Shown one piece after another: positions 14,927 to 23,401 of a DNA stretch of 64,000 nucleotides. Source of the DNA: Motiliproteus sp041586735. GTDB taxonomy: Bacteria; Pseudomonadota; Gammaproteobacteria; Pseudomonadales; Balneatricaceae. The DNA lies in the NCBI GenBank assembly GCA_041586735.1, contig JBFGZQ010000017.1, positions 10,750 through 74,749 on the forward strand. Direction: 5' to 3'. A program made the position numbers and the translations under genes. The first letter of the stretch is position 1. The number at the start of each line of letters is the position of its first letter. The notes under the pieces were generated by a model that made no database searches, was not told the DNA's origin, and worked only from the letters and a program-made list of their open reading frames with translations.

Positions 14927-17755
14927 TTAGCCGGGTAGCAGTGCTTTAAGGAACCGGCCAGTATGCGAATGGGCCATGTCTGCGACCTGCTCGGGCGTGC
15001 CTTCGGCGATGATCTGCCCGCCGTTGATGCCGCCCTCAGGGCCAAGATCTACGATCCAGTCCGCCGTTTTAATCACGTCCAGATTGTGTTCGATCACCAC
15101 GACGCTGTTGCCATGATCACGCAGCCGGTGGAGCACATTGAGCAGCTGCTGAATATCGTAGAAGTGCAGTCCGGTAGTCGGTTCATCGAGTATATACAGG
15201 GTGTTACCGGTGTCGCGCTTGGATAGCTCTTTGGAGAGCTTGACTCGCTGGGCTTCACCGCCCGACAGGGTGGTGGCGCTCTGGCCGAGACGAATATACG
15301 AGAGCCCGACATCGATCAGTGTTTGTAAACGCCGCGCCAGCATCGGCACCGCATCAAAGAAGCTGCGTGCATCTTCGACCGTCAGCTCCAGCACTTCATG
15401 GATGCTCTTGCCTTTGTATTTGATCTCCAGGGTTTCACGGTTGTAGCGCTTGCCTTTGCAGATGTCGCAGGGCACGTAGATATCAGGCAGAAAGTGCATC
15501 TCCACCTTGATCACCCCGTCCCCCTGGCAGGCTTCACAGCGTCCGCCTTTAACGTTGAAGCTAAAACGTCCCGGTTTGTAACCGCGCGAGCGCGCTTCCT
15601 GGGTGGCCGAGAACAGCTCCCTGACCGGGGTGAAAATCCCGGTGTAGGTGGCTGGGTTGGAGCGCGGGGTGCGGCCGATCGGGCTTTGATCTATATCCAC
15701 CACCTTGTCCAATAACTCGAGGCCCTGAATCTCGGTATGGGGCTGGGCTTCCAGGGTCGTGGCGTTGTTGAGCGCAGTGGCGGCCAGTGGATAGAGGGTG
15801 TTGTTGATCAGGGTCGACTTGCCTGAGCCTGAGACCCCGGTGATGCAGGTCATCAGTCCCAGCGGGATGCACAGATCGACCTGTTGCAGGTTGTTGCCAC
15901 TGGCACCCTTGAGATGGAGCTGATGACTGTCATTTAGCGGATGGCGTTGAGCCGGAACGGCAATGCTACGCGTACCGCTCAGGTATTGGCCGGTAATCGA
16001 GTCGGGATGGGCCATCACCTGAGCAGGCGTGCCCTGGGCGATGATATGACCGCCGTGAATACCTGCGCCCGGACCGATGTCGATCACATGGTCCGCCTGG
16101 CGGATGGCGTCTTCATCGTGCTCGACAACGATGACGGTATTACCGATATCGCGTAGATGGGTCAAGGTTGCTAGCAGGCGCTCGTTATCGCGTTGATGCA
16201 GGCCGATAGAGGGCTCGTCGAGGATGTACATGACGCCCACTAGGCCCGCGCCGATCTGGCTGGCAAGGCGAATACGTTGCGCCTCGCCACCGGACAGGGT
16301 GTCAGCGTTGCGGTCTAGCGACAGGTAATCAAGCCCGACGTTGACCAGAAAGCTCAGGCGTACGCGGATCTCTTTAACGATCTTGGCTGCTATTTCACCC
16401 TGCTTGCCGGGGAGCTGCAAGTGCTCAAAATAGTGCTGGGCGCTGCCGACGGGCAGGGCGGTAATCTCGGCGATGCTCTGCTGATCGATAAACACATGCC
16501 GGGCATCGCGGCGCAATCGCGAGCCGCAACACGAGGGACACTGTTGCTGGGCTTGGTAGCGGGCCAGATCTTCGCGCACGGTTTGCGATTCGGTGTCCTG
16601 GTAGCGGCGCTGCATATTGGGAATGACACCCTCAAAGGGGTGGGATTTTAAGCTCAGATCACCCCGGTCATTGAGGTAATGAAACTCGATTTTGGTGGTG
16701 CCGCTGCCCTGCAATATCGCATGACGCTGCTGCTCCGTGAGCTCGGAGAACGGGGTATCGGTGTCGAAGCCGTAATGGCTGCCTAGGGATTTAAGCAGCT
16801 GGTAATAATAGGCGCTGCGCCGGTCCCAGCCGCGAATAGCGCCCTGTGCCAGCGTCAGGCTAGGGTCACTGACCACCTTATGGGGATCGAAAATTAACTT
16901 CACGCCCAGGCCGTCACACTGGGCGCAGGCGCCATGCGGACTGTTGAAGGAGAACAGCCGAGGTTCGAGTTCCTGGATGCTATGGCCGCACTGCGGGCAG
17001 GCAAAGCGCGCCGAAAAAATCAGGTCTTGCTGACCGCTGTCATCCATCGGTGCCAGTAGCGCCAAGCCATCGCTGAGCTCGATGCAGGTTTCGAGTGATT
17101 CGGCCAGGCGGATCTGGATATCGTCACGCACCTTAAAGCGGTCAATCACCACCTCGATACTGTGCTTCTTGTTTTTATCCAGCTCCGGCGGGCTGTCTAG
17201 ATCAACGACGATGCCATTGATCCGGGCGCGAACAAACCCCTGTGTTTTAAGGCTGTTGAGCAGGTGTAAGTGCTCACCTTTACGGCCTTGAATCATGGGG
17301 GCCAGGAGCATGACTTTACTGCCGGGTTCGAGTGCCAGAATCTGATCGACCATCTGGCTGATGGTTTGTGCTTTCAGCGGCAGGTCGTGATCTGGGCAGC
17401 GGGGCTCGCCCGCACGGGCGAACAGCAGGCGCAGGTAGTCGTAGATCTCGGTAATGGTGCCTACGGTGGAGCGTGGGTTGTGCGAGGTGGATTTCTGCTC
17501 GATAGAGATCGCGGGTGACAGCCCTTCGATATGATCGACATCCGGCTTTTCCATGATGGATAAAAACTGCCGAGCATAGGTCGATAGCGACTCGACATAG
17601 CGGCGTTGGCCCTCCGCATACAGCGTATCAAAGGCCAGCGATGATTTGCCCGATCCTGATAAGCCCGTGATTACAATCAGTTGGTCACGAGGAATGTCTA
17701 TGTCGATATTCTTGAGATTATGGGTTCGGGCGCCCCGAACGCTGATAGTGTCCAT
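14927..17755 (-). CDS. uvrA: Excinuclease ABC subunit UvrA
   Basis: UvrA recognises DNA lesions as a dimer and loads UvrB in nucleotide excision repair. The 942-residue product has two ABC ATPase modules: Walker A GLSGSGKSS near residue 31 and GVSGSGKST in the C-terminal half, with signature LSGGEAQR in each. Zinc ribbons CPQCGH...CAQC and CEACQGDG...CDICKGK are intact. The ATG at 17755 has CAGAGG upstream; an earlier ATG at 17770 lacks one. On the minus strand a TATAAT box (17799-17804) lies ahead, with a weak -35. I saw no canonical LexA box. Confidence 0.97.
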   Translation of the reverse strand: MDTISVRGARTHNLKNIDIDIPRDQLIVITGLSGSGKSSLAFDTLYAEGQRRYVESLSTYARQFLSIMEKPDVDHIEGLSPAISIEQKSTSHNPRSTVGTITEIYDYLRLLFARAGEPRCPDHDLPLKAQTISQMVDQILALEPGSKVMLLAPMIQGRKGEHLHLLNSLKTQGFVRARINGIVVDLDSPPELDKNKKHSIEVVIDRFKVRDDIQIRLAESLETCIELSDGLALLAPMDDSGQQDLIFSARFACPQCGHSIQELEPRLFSFNSPHGACAQCDGLGVKLIFDPHKVVSDPSLTLAQGAIRGWDRRSAYYYQLLKSLGSHYGFDTDTPFSELTEQQRHAILQGSGTTKIEFHYLNDRGDLSLKSHPFEGVIPNMQRRYQDTESQTVREDLARYQAQQQCPSCCGSRLRRDARHVFIDQQSIAEITALPVGSAQHYFEHLQLPGKQGEIAAKIVKEIRVRLSFLVNVGLDYLSLDRNADTLSGGEAQRIRLASQIGAGLVGVMYILDEPSIGLHQRDNERLLATLTHLRDIGNTVIVVEHDEDAIRQADHVIDIGPGAGIHGGHIIAQGTPAQVMAHPDSITGQYLSGTRSIAVPAQRHPLNDSHQLHLKGASGNNLQQVDLCIPLGLMTCITGVSGSGKSTLINNTLYPLAATALNNATTLEAQPHTEIQGLELLDKVVDIDQSPIGRTPRSNPATYTGIFTPVRELFSATQEARSRGYKPGRFSFNVKGGRCEACQGDGVIKVEMHFLPDIYVPCDICKGKRYNRETLEIKYKGKSIHEVLELTVEDARSFFDAVPMLARRLQTLIDVGLSYIRLGQSATTLSGGEAQRVKLSKELSKRDTGNTLYILDEPTTGLHFYDIQQLLNVLHRLRDHGNSVVVIEHNLDVIKTADWIVDLGPEGGINGGQIIAEGTPEQVADMAHSHTGRFLKALLPG

Positions 17756-17851
17756 GCAGACCTCTGTCACAACGAGCTGGAAAGATAATGCGGCCGCTAT
17801 TATATAAGATCCAGGACGCCATGAGTGGCGGATAAAACATTATCTGGGCGG

Positions 17852-17869
17852 ACTCTATCTTGGTAGAGT
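17852..17869. promoter_or_regulatory. Dyad in the uvrA/ssb divergent spacer
   Basis: ACTCTA-TCTTGG-TAGAGT is a perfect 6-bp inverted repeat near the middle of the shared control region, close to possible ssb promoter elements (TTGGTA at 17860, TAAAAT at 17880, spacing only 14). It might be an operator or only a short hairpin. It does not match CTGT-N8-ACAG. Confidence 0.3.
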
Positions 17870-17950
17870 TATGGTATTCTAAAATGCTATTAGGTTCGTA
17901 TTCAGCGCGGCGCGGACCCGAATCGGATAACCACAAAGAGTAGAGAATCG

Positions 17951-18523
17951 ATGGCACGTGGAGTCAATAAAGTAATCTTGATCGGCAATCTCGGACAGGA
18001 TCCTGAAGTTCGTTACATGCCTAATGGTAATGCGGTGACTAACGTAACGATCGCGACGTCCGAGAGCTGGAAGGACCGTGAGAGCGGTCAGCAACAGGAG
18101 CGTACCGAGTGGCACAGGGTGGTGTTCTTCGGCAAGTTGGCGGAAATAGCCGGTCAATATCTGCGTAAAGGCTCCAAGGTCTATGTCGAGGGTGCATTGC
18201 GTACCCGTAAGTGGCAAGGACAGGATGGCCAGGATCGCTATACCACTGAGATCGTGGTCGATATTAATGGCTCGATGCAGATGCTGGATTCACGTCAGGG
18301 TGACCAGGGTGGCTATCAACCACAGAATCAACAGCCACAGCATCAACGGCCTCCGCAGCAAGCGGATCAAAATTATTCCCAACAGCCGCCTCGGCAGTCG
18401 AATCAGCAGCCGAATCAGCCGCCCACACAGCAAGGTGGTTATGCTGGCAGGCCGGCTGCACCAGCGCAGAATACGCCGCCGCCCGCCGGTATGGATGATT
18501 TTGACGACGATATTCCATTCTAG
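17951..18523 (+). CDS. ssb: Single-stranded DNA-binding protein
   Basis: SSB coats single-stranded DNA in replication, recombination and repair and recruits partners through its C-terminus. The 190-residue product has an OB fold over residues 1-110 (MARGVNKVILIGNLGQDPEV; WHRVVFFGKLAEIA; GSKVYVEGALRTRKWQG), a long Gln/Pro/Asn-rich linker, and the acidic tip DDFDDDIPF needed for partner binding. It is divergent from uvrA, the common arrangement in Gammaproteobacteria. Confidence 0.97.
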   Translation: MARGVNKVILIGNLGQDPEVRYMPNGNAVTNVTIATSESWKDRESGQQQERTEWHRVVFFGKLAEIAGQYLRKGSKVYVEGALRTRKWQGQDGQDRYTTEIVVDINGSMQMLDSRQGDQGGYQPQNQQPQHQRPPQQADQNYSQQPPRQSNQQPNQPPTQQGGYAGRPAAPAQNTPPPAGMDDFDDDIPF

Positions 18524-18546
18524 GGTGGCGGTTTAGGGTTGATCCC

Positions 18547-19422
18547 TTGTTTACTTTGCCTGCATTGTTGATCGTCGGCGCTCAGGGCCAGCTCGGGTAT
18601 GAGGTGGATGCCTTGGCTCGGGAGCAGGGTTTCGCGGTAACAGCATTGGATGCTGGGCAGCTCGATATTTTGGATCCTGCTGCAGTGGTCGCCGCTTTGG
18701 CCAAATACCAGCCCAAATTTCTCATCAATGCCGCGGCCACCCTTTGTACCCAGGAGCAGGTGTCTGCTGCATTTGCCGTTAACACGCGCGGTGCTGCGAT
18801 CCTGGCGGAAAGCTGCCGCGCTGCCGGTTGTGCGATGATCCATCTCTCCTGTGCTGAGGTGTTTTCGGGTGATCTGGTCGAGCCTTACGAGGAAGATCAT
18901 CCGCCCTCACCGCAAGCCGCTTACGCCAAGAGTAAATTACGGGGCGAAGAGCTTGTTCGGGCTGCGCTGCCGCGGCATATTATTCTGCGTACCGGGTGGT
19001 TGTTCAGTACCCGGCCTGGCAGCTTTGTCCGCGAGTTACTAGAGCAGGCTCGGCAGCAGGACGAAATCAATGTTGTCGATGGTTTAGTGGGTAATCCTAC
19101 ACCCGCTGCGGACGTAGCGCGGGTAATTTTGGCGATGATCAAACAGCTTGATACTGGTGCTCAATGTTGGGGTACCTACCATTATGCTTCTTCGGAAAGC
19201 ATCGGTTGGTTTGGTTTTGCTGAGTCTATTATTGCCGCGGCCAGGCAGTATGCTGACCTGCCTCTGGAGCGTCTGCAAGCCATGCCTCAGGGTCAGTTGC
19301 TGCTCCATCAGCGCCCGGTTAATAGCCGGTTGAACTGTGATAAGATATTGAGTGTATTTGGTATCCATCAGCGTCCTTGGCGCTCAGGGCTGATGCAGGT
19401 GGTCCGCAATTATTACAGTTGA
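18547..19422 (+). CDS. RmlD-like NAD(P)-binding reductase, degenerate active site
   Basis: A 291-residue short-chain dehydrogenase of the extended family, closest in pattern to dTDP-4-dehydrorhamnose reductase (RmlD). The nucleotide site GAQGQLG (residues 11-17) and YAKSK (Tyr126, Lys130) are present. The segment usually reading STDYVFDG is here SCAEVFSG, so the Thr and Tyr expected there are Cys and Glu. No other rhamnose genes are nearby. The start is uncertain: a TTG at 18547 follows AGGG at 18535-18538, 23 bp after ssb, with no ATG at a suitable position. It may be a reductase of another sugar nucleotide or a binding protein. Confidence 0.7.
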   Translation: MFTLPALLIVGAQGQLGYEVDALAREQGFAVTALDAGQLDILDPAAVVAALAKYQPKFLINAAATLCTQEQVSAAFAVNTRGAAILAESCRAAGCAMIHLSCAEVFSGDLVEPYEEDHPPSPQAAYAKSKLRGEELVRAALPRHIILRTGWLFSTRPGSFVRELLEQARQQDEINVVDGLVGNPTPAADVARVILAMIKQLDTGAQCWGTYHYASSESIGWFGFAESIIAAARQYADLPLERLQAMPQGQLLLHQRPVNSRLNCDKILSVFGIHQRPWRSGLMQVVRNYYS

Positions 19423-19525
19423 TCCTCTATCTTTAGTCGAGGCAGAGTGATGCAGACCGCTGATTTAAACAGTGCAGTAATGTAGGCTGCAGTCTAGTAA
19501 TAATATTTAAGCTACGGTGGTACTG

Positions 19526-20521
19526 ATGTCAAACCCATTGCTGGTCGATCGCTTTGGTCGTAGTGTCGATTATATCCGGATTTCGGTGACCGATCGTTGT
19601 GACTTTCGCTGTGTCTATTGCATGAGTGAGCAGATGACCTTTCTGCCACGTCCGCAGGTACTGAGCCTTGAGGAGATCGAACAGGTTGCGCAGGCTTTCG
19701 TTGCCCTCGGGGTCAGTAAAATACGCCTAACCGGCGGTGAGCCGTTGGTGCGCCAAGGGATCGTAGCTCTGTGTCAGCGCCTGTCCTCGTTAGAGGGTCT
19801 GGATGAGTTGGTGATGACCACTAATGGTTCTCAGTTGTCCAAAATGGCCAATGCGCTCCGTGATGCGGGGCTCAAGCGTCTCAATATCAGTTTGGATTCG
19901 CTACGGCCGGAGTTGTTTGCAGAGTTGACCCGTACCGGCCGGCTTGACCAGGTGTTGCAAGGCATTGATGCAGCGTGCGCCGCTGGGTTTGAGCGCATAA
20001 AGCTTAATGCGGTGATTATGAAGGGGCGTAACGATGACGAGGTTCTGGATCTGATCGCCTTTGCACGTGAGCGAAAAATTGATATCAGTTTTATTGAAGA
20101 GATGCCTCTGGGTGTTATCGGCGAGCACGATCGTCACGAAACCTATTGCTCTAGCGAGGAGCTTCGCCGGCTGATCCAGCCCCATTATCCGTTGTTTGAA
20201 TCGACAGTAACCACCGCGGGGCCATCGCGTTATTATCAGATGGCGGATAGTGTCAGCCGGATCGGCTTTATATCTCCACACAGCCATAATTTTTGCCACA
20301 CCTGTAATCGGGTGCGCTTGACGGTCGAAGGGCGGTTGCTTCTTTGTCTGGGTAATGAGCATTCGTACGATTTACGTGAGCTGCTACGGGACCCTGATTT
20401 CACTGCTGACCAGCTTGAACCTGCCATCATCAAGGCGCTGGACTTGAAGCCGGAAAAGCATGAGTTTGATCTGGCTGGCGAGCCTCAGGTGCTGCGTTTT
20501 ATGAACATGACCGGGGGCTGA
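19526..20521 (+). CDS. moaA: GTP 3',8-cyclase MoaA
   Basis: MoaA is the radical SAM enzyme that, with MoaC, converts GTP to cyclic pyranopterin monophosphate for molybdenum cofactor. The 331-residue product has the N-terminal cluster Cys25-x3-Cys29-x2-Cys32 (TDRCDFRCVYC), a C-terminal cluster site HNFCHTCNRVRLTVEG plus a later Cys, and the C-terminal GG tail (MTGG). The ATG at 19526 has GGTGG five bases upstream; a GTG at 19517 is less likely. A terminator follows, separating it from moaC. I did not recognise a Moco riboswitch in the 103-bp leader. Confidence 0.96.
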   Translation: MSNPLLVDRFGRSVDYIRISVTDRCDFRCVYCMSEQMTFLPRPQVLSLEEIEQVAQAFVALGVSKIRLTGGEPLVRQGIVALCQRLSSLEGLDELVMTTNGSQLSKMANALRDAGLKRLNISLDSLRPELFAELTRTGRLDQVLQGIDAACAAGFERIKLNAVIMKGRNDDEVLDLIAFARERKIDISFIEEMPLGVIGEHDRHETYCSSEELRRLIQPHYPLFESTVTTAGPSRYYQMADSVSRIGFISPHSHNFCHTCNRVRLTVEGRLLLCLGNEHSYDLRELLRDPDFTADQLEPAIIKALDLKPEKHEFDLAGEPQVLRFMNMTGG

Positions 20522-20539
20522 TCTGCACTCCTTGAGCGG

Positions 20540-20580
20540 GCGCAGGAGGTTGTTATTGCCTCTCTCTGCGCTGTTTTTTT
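20540..20580 (+). terminator. Intrinsic terminator after moaA
   Basis: GCGCAG-GAGG pairs with CCTC-TCT-CTGCGC around a nine-base loop, with a three-base bulge, and is followed by TGTTTTTTT. It should end the moaA transcript before the acyltransferase-moaC-moaD unit. Confidence 0.75.
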
Positions 20581-20684
20581 CTAATACGGGGTAGCCTGTG
20601 CGCCTTTATAGGGTGCCAGAGCGCGGCTTTGGGTTGACTGATAATAATAGGGTGACGGGCTTTGAGTAGCCCGATAATGGCGTA

Positions 20685-21830
20685 ATGAATAGATCTGAAT
20701 TAGAGCAGTTTGACGAAATACGTCCCTATAATGATGATGAAGTGGCTGCGGTTATTAGTCGCTTATTGACGACCCCTGAACTGATCACCGCGTTGATGAA
20801 ATTCCGCTTTCCGCGCCTCAGCCGGTGGTTGCCTTGGGTGCTGCGGCCGCTGGTGCTGCGGGTGTTGTCCAGGCAGTTGTCCGGTATCGATACGGTGGCG
20901 CAGATCCAGGATGTGATCGCCGCGTATATGCAGCGCATGATTGACCGTAGCACCGGTGAATTAAGCTTTTCGGGTGTAGAGCGACTCGATCCCAGCGTTG
21001 CGTATCTGTTTATCTCTAATCATCGTGATATCGCCATGGACCCCGCCTTCGTTAATTGGGGGCTGTACCGTAATGGCATGCAAACCGCACGTATCGCCAT
21101 TGGCGATAATTTGTTGAAAAAACCCTATGTCTCAGACCTGATGCGGCTTAATAAAAGCTTTATTGTTAATCGCTCGGCGACCGGCGTGCGCGGCAAGCTG
21201 AAGGCGTTAACCCAGCTATCTGCCTATATCGACCATTCCATCAGCAGTGGTCACTCCATCTGGATCGCACAACGAGAAGGGCGCGCTAAAGATGGCAACG
21301 ACCGAACCGAACCCGCGATCATGAAGATGCTGTATATGAGCTTAAAAAAGCGCGGCTTAAGTTTTCCCGAGGCGGTCAAGGCGCTGCATATCGTCCCGGT
21401 CTCGATCTCCTATGAGTATGACCCCTGTGATGCGCTCAAGGCGGCAGAGCTCTACGCGCTGGCTTCTCAGGGCGGCTATAAGAAGTCTCAATTTGAAGAT
21501 ATAGAGAGCATTGTCCAGGGCATTATTGGTTACAAGGGCGATGTGCATGTGGCCTTCGGTCAGCCGATAGTTGACGAATATGAAAACGCCGATGATCTGG
21601 CTCGCGCCATAGATCTGGCGGTTATCGGTAACTACCACCTGCATGGCTCAAATGTGTTGGCTGCGGGGTTGGATGCGGAGCAGATCGCGGCCGTCAAGCG
21701 TGAAGACTATCAGCATCGAGTGGCCGCGATACAGGCGGACTGTCTGCCTTGGTTTGTCGCCCAGTACGCCAATCCAGCGCTGAATAAATATAAATTAACC
21801 GAACTAGCGATCGTAGAGGGAAAGGCATGA
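20685..21830 (+). CDS. PlsC-type acyltransferase in the moa locus
   Basis: A 381-residue protein of the glycerolipid acyltransferase superfamily, probably acting at the inner membrane. The block SNHRDIAMDPAF holds His113, but the following acid is Asp119 (H-x5-D spacing; the usual is H-x4-D), and QREGRAKDG occupies the place of the FPEGTR block. About 100 residues precede the catalytic block. No clear membrane span. Its stop overlaps the moaC start by 4 bp (ATGA), so it is cotranscribed with moaC and moaD, though no biochemical link is obvious. Substrate unknown: lysophosphatidate or glycerol-3-phosphate are family guesses. Confidence 0.75.
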   Translation: MNRSELEQFDEIRPYNDDEVAAVISRLLTTPELITALMKFRFPRLSRWLPWVLRPLVLRVLSRQLSGIDTVAQIQDVIAAYMQRMIDRSTGELSFSGVERLDPSVAYLFISNHRDIAMDPAFVNWGLYRNGMQTARIAIGDNLLKKPYVSDLMRLNKSFIVNRSATGVRGKLKALTQLSAYIDHSISSGHSIWIAQREGRAKDGNDRTEPAIMKMLYMSLKKRGLSFPEAVKALHIVPVSISYEYDPCDALKAAELYALASQGGYKKSQFEDIESIVQGIIGYKGDVHVAFGQPIVDEYENADDLARAIDLAVIGNYHLHGSNVLAAGLDAEQIAAVKREDYQHRVAAIQADCLPWFVAQYANPALNKYKLTELAIVEGKA

Positions 21831-22321
21831 CCGAGCAATATTTGACTCACCTGGATGCCCGTGGGCATGCCCATATGGTGGATGTATCCGAGAAAGATGT
21901 CACGACGCGCGAGGCGCGTGCCGAGGCCTATATTCGGATGTTGCCAGAGACGCTGGCGATGATTACCGAAGGGCGCCACCACAAAGGTGATGTGCTCGCG
22001 GTGGCTCGCATTGCCGGGATTCAGGCGGCTAAGCGTTGTTCGGATCTGATCCCGCTTTGTCATCCGCTGATGCTCAGCAAGGTCAGCGTAGAGTTGACTC
22101 CTGAGCCCGAGCTGCAGCGGCTACGCATCGAAACGCTCTGTAAGCTTAATGGCCGTACTGGGGTAGAGATGGAGGCGCTGAGTGCTGCTACGGTCGCCGC
22201 TTTGACGCTATACGACATGTGTAAAGCGGTTGATCGGGGGATGGTGATCGAGGGTGTTCGGTTGCTGGAAAAAGTGGGTGGTCGGAGTGGCCATTGGACC
22301 CTAGAGGGCGCGCAGGCATGA
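21827..22321 (+). CDS. moaC: Cyclic pyranopterin monophosphate synthase MoaC
   Basis: MoaC completes the first step of molybdenum cofactor synthesis, rearranging the MoaA product to cyclic pyranopterin monophosphate. The 164-residue product has the family start LTHLDARGHAHMVDVSEK, the segment RCSDLIPLCHPLMLSKV and the active-site region GRTGVEMEALSAA with YDMCKAVDRGM. It overlaps the acyltransferase upstream and moaD downstream by 4 bp each, so the three genes are translationally coupled. Confidence 0.96.
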   Translation: MTEQYLTHLDARGHAHMVDVSEKDVTTREARAEAYIRMLPETLAMITEGRHHKGDVLAVARIAGIQAAKRCSDLIPLCHPLMLSKVSVELTPEPELQRLRIETLCKLNGRTGVEMEALSAATVAALTLYDMCKAVDRGMVIEGVRLLEKVGGRSGHWTLEGAQA

Positions 22322-22569
22322 TTACGGTGGTTTTTTTAGCCAGCATTCGCGAGCGTCTGGCGTGCGAGCGGCTGCCGCTCGATCTGGAGCAGCCTTCGCT
22401 GACCGTGACGGAGTTAACAGAGCGTTTAGCGTCGCGTAGCGACCACTGGCGCCAGGTGCTGCTTGACGACAAGGTGCTGGTCGCGGTCAATCAGCAGATG
22501 AGTCGGGGTGATGCCCTTGTTCATGATGGCGATGAGGTAGCATTTTTTCCGCCTGTTACCGGCGGATAA
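22318..22569 (+). CDS. moaD: Molybdopterin synthase sulfur carrier subunit MoaD
   Basis: MoaD is the ubiquitin-like small subunit that carries the C-terminal thiocarboxylate used by MoaE. The 83-residue product begins MITVVFLASIRERL and ends DEVAFFPPVTGG, the required Gly-Gly terminus. An in-frame ATG at 22294 would extend it, but the ATG overlapping the moaC stop fits the family. MoaE, its usual partner, is not encoded next to it; another acyltransferase follows. Confidence 0.93.
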   Translation: MITVVFLASIRERLACERLPLDLEQPSLTVTELTERLASRSDHWRQVLLDDKVLVAVNQQMSRGDALVHDGDEVAFFPPVTGG

Positions 22570-22598
22570 GCCGTTTCATCGATGGGGTAGTGGTGTCT

Positions 22599-23321
22599 AT
22601 GTCCTACGTTCGCGCATTCCTGTTCTACCTGGTGATGATTGTTGCCACCGTAGTGCATTCGACGCTGTGTCTGATTTTTGTGAGTTGGCTGCCCTTTCGG
22701 CTACGGTTTAAGATCGTCAGCTCGGTGAACCATGTTTTTATTGGTTGGCTGCGGGTCGTCTGTGGTGTGCGCTACCAGCTGGTGGGCAAAGAGAACTTAC
22801 CTCAGGATCGGCCGTTTGTGCTGCTGGTGAACCATCAGAGCGAGTGGGAAACTATCTATCTGCAGTTGCTGGTGCAACCGATTAGCACGGTGCTGAAGAG
22901 GGAGTTGTTACGGATCCCGTTCTTTGGTTGGGCGTTGGCACTGCTGCGTCCCATCGCGATCGACCGCTCACAGCGCTCGGGAGCCATGAAGCAGGTGTTG
23001 AAGCAGGGTAAGCAGCGCCTGGCGGAAGGGGTTCCGGTGGTTATTTTTCCCCAGGGAACCCGGGTCGCGGCGGGGCAGTTGGGCACCTTCAATAAGGGGG
23101 GGGCGATGCTGGCGTGCAGTGCCAAGGTCCCGGTTGTGCCTATGGTTCATAATGCCGGTGAGCATTGGCCCTCAGGGCGTTTTACCAAGGTGCCGGGCTT
23201 GATTCGCATTGAGATTGGTGCGCCGATTACGACGGAGGGGCGCAGCGTCGATGAGGTCTTTCAGCAGTCAACGAATTGGATTGCCGAGCGCATGTCGGTG
23301 CACTCCGATCCTGTGTCCTAG
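22599..23321 (+). CDS. 1-acylglycerol-3-phosphate acyltransferase-like protein
   Basis: A 240-residue PlsC-family protein with a hydrophobic N-terminal anchor (residues about 5-30). The motif I region reads NHQSEWE: His79 is followed by Glu84, giving H-x4-E in place of H-x4-D. The motif III region reads FPQGTR in place of FPEGTR. Such changes are known in some PlsC relatives, but both occur together here. It probably acylates lysophosphatidic acid or another lysolipid. Start is uncertain among GTG 22590, GTG 22593 and ATG 22599. Gap to moaD is about 29 bp, so it may be in the same operon. Confidence 0.85.
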   Translation: MSYVRAFLFYLVMIVATVVHSTLCLIFVSWLPFRLRFKIVSSVNHVFIGWLRVVCGVRYQLVGKENLPQDRPFVLLVNHQSEWETIYLQLLVQPISTVLKRELLRIPFFGWALALLRPIAIDRSQRSGAMKQVLKQGKQRLAEGVPVVIFPQGTRVAAGQLGTFNKGGAMLACSAKVPVVPMVHNAGEHWPSGRFTKVPGLIRIEIGAPITTEGRSVDEVFQQSTNWIAERMSVHSDPVS

Positions 23322-23343
23322 GGTTAGCTGCGTAGGTTGTAAT

Positions 23344-23371
23344 AAAAAAGCCGCTCATCAGCGGCTTTTTT
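23344..23371. terminator. Bidirectional intrinsic terminator
   Basis: AAAAAAGCCGCT, loop CATC, AGCGGCTTTTTT. It lies between the convergent acyltransferase (+) and fabB (-) and can serve both. Confidence 0.9.
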
Positions 23372-23401
23372 AATGCGTCATGCCCGGACTAGGGCGGCTA
23401 A

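Noticed and set aside
19423..19525. Molybdenum cofactor riboswitch ahead of moaA
   Set aside because: The space is only 103 bp and I could not find the expected multi-helix arrangement; small GC pairs alone are not enough.
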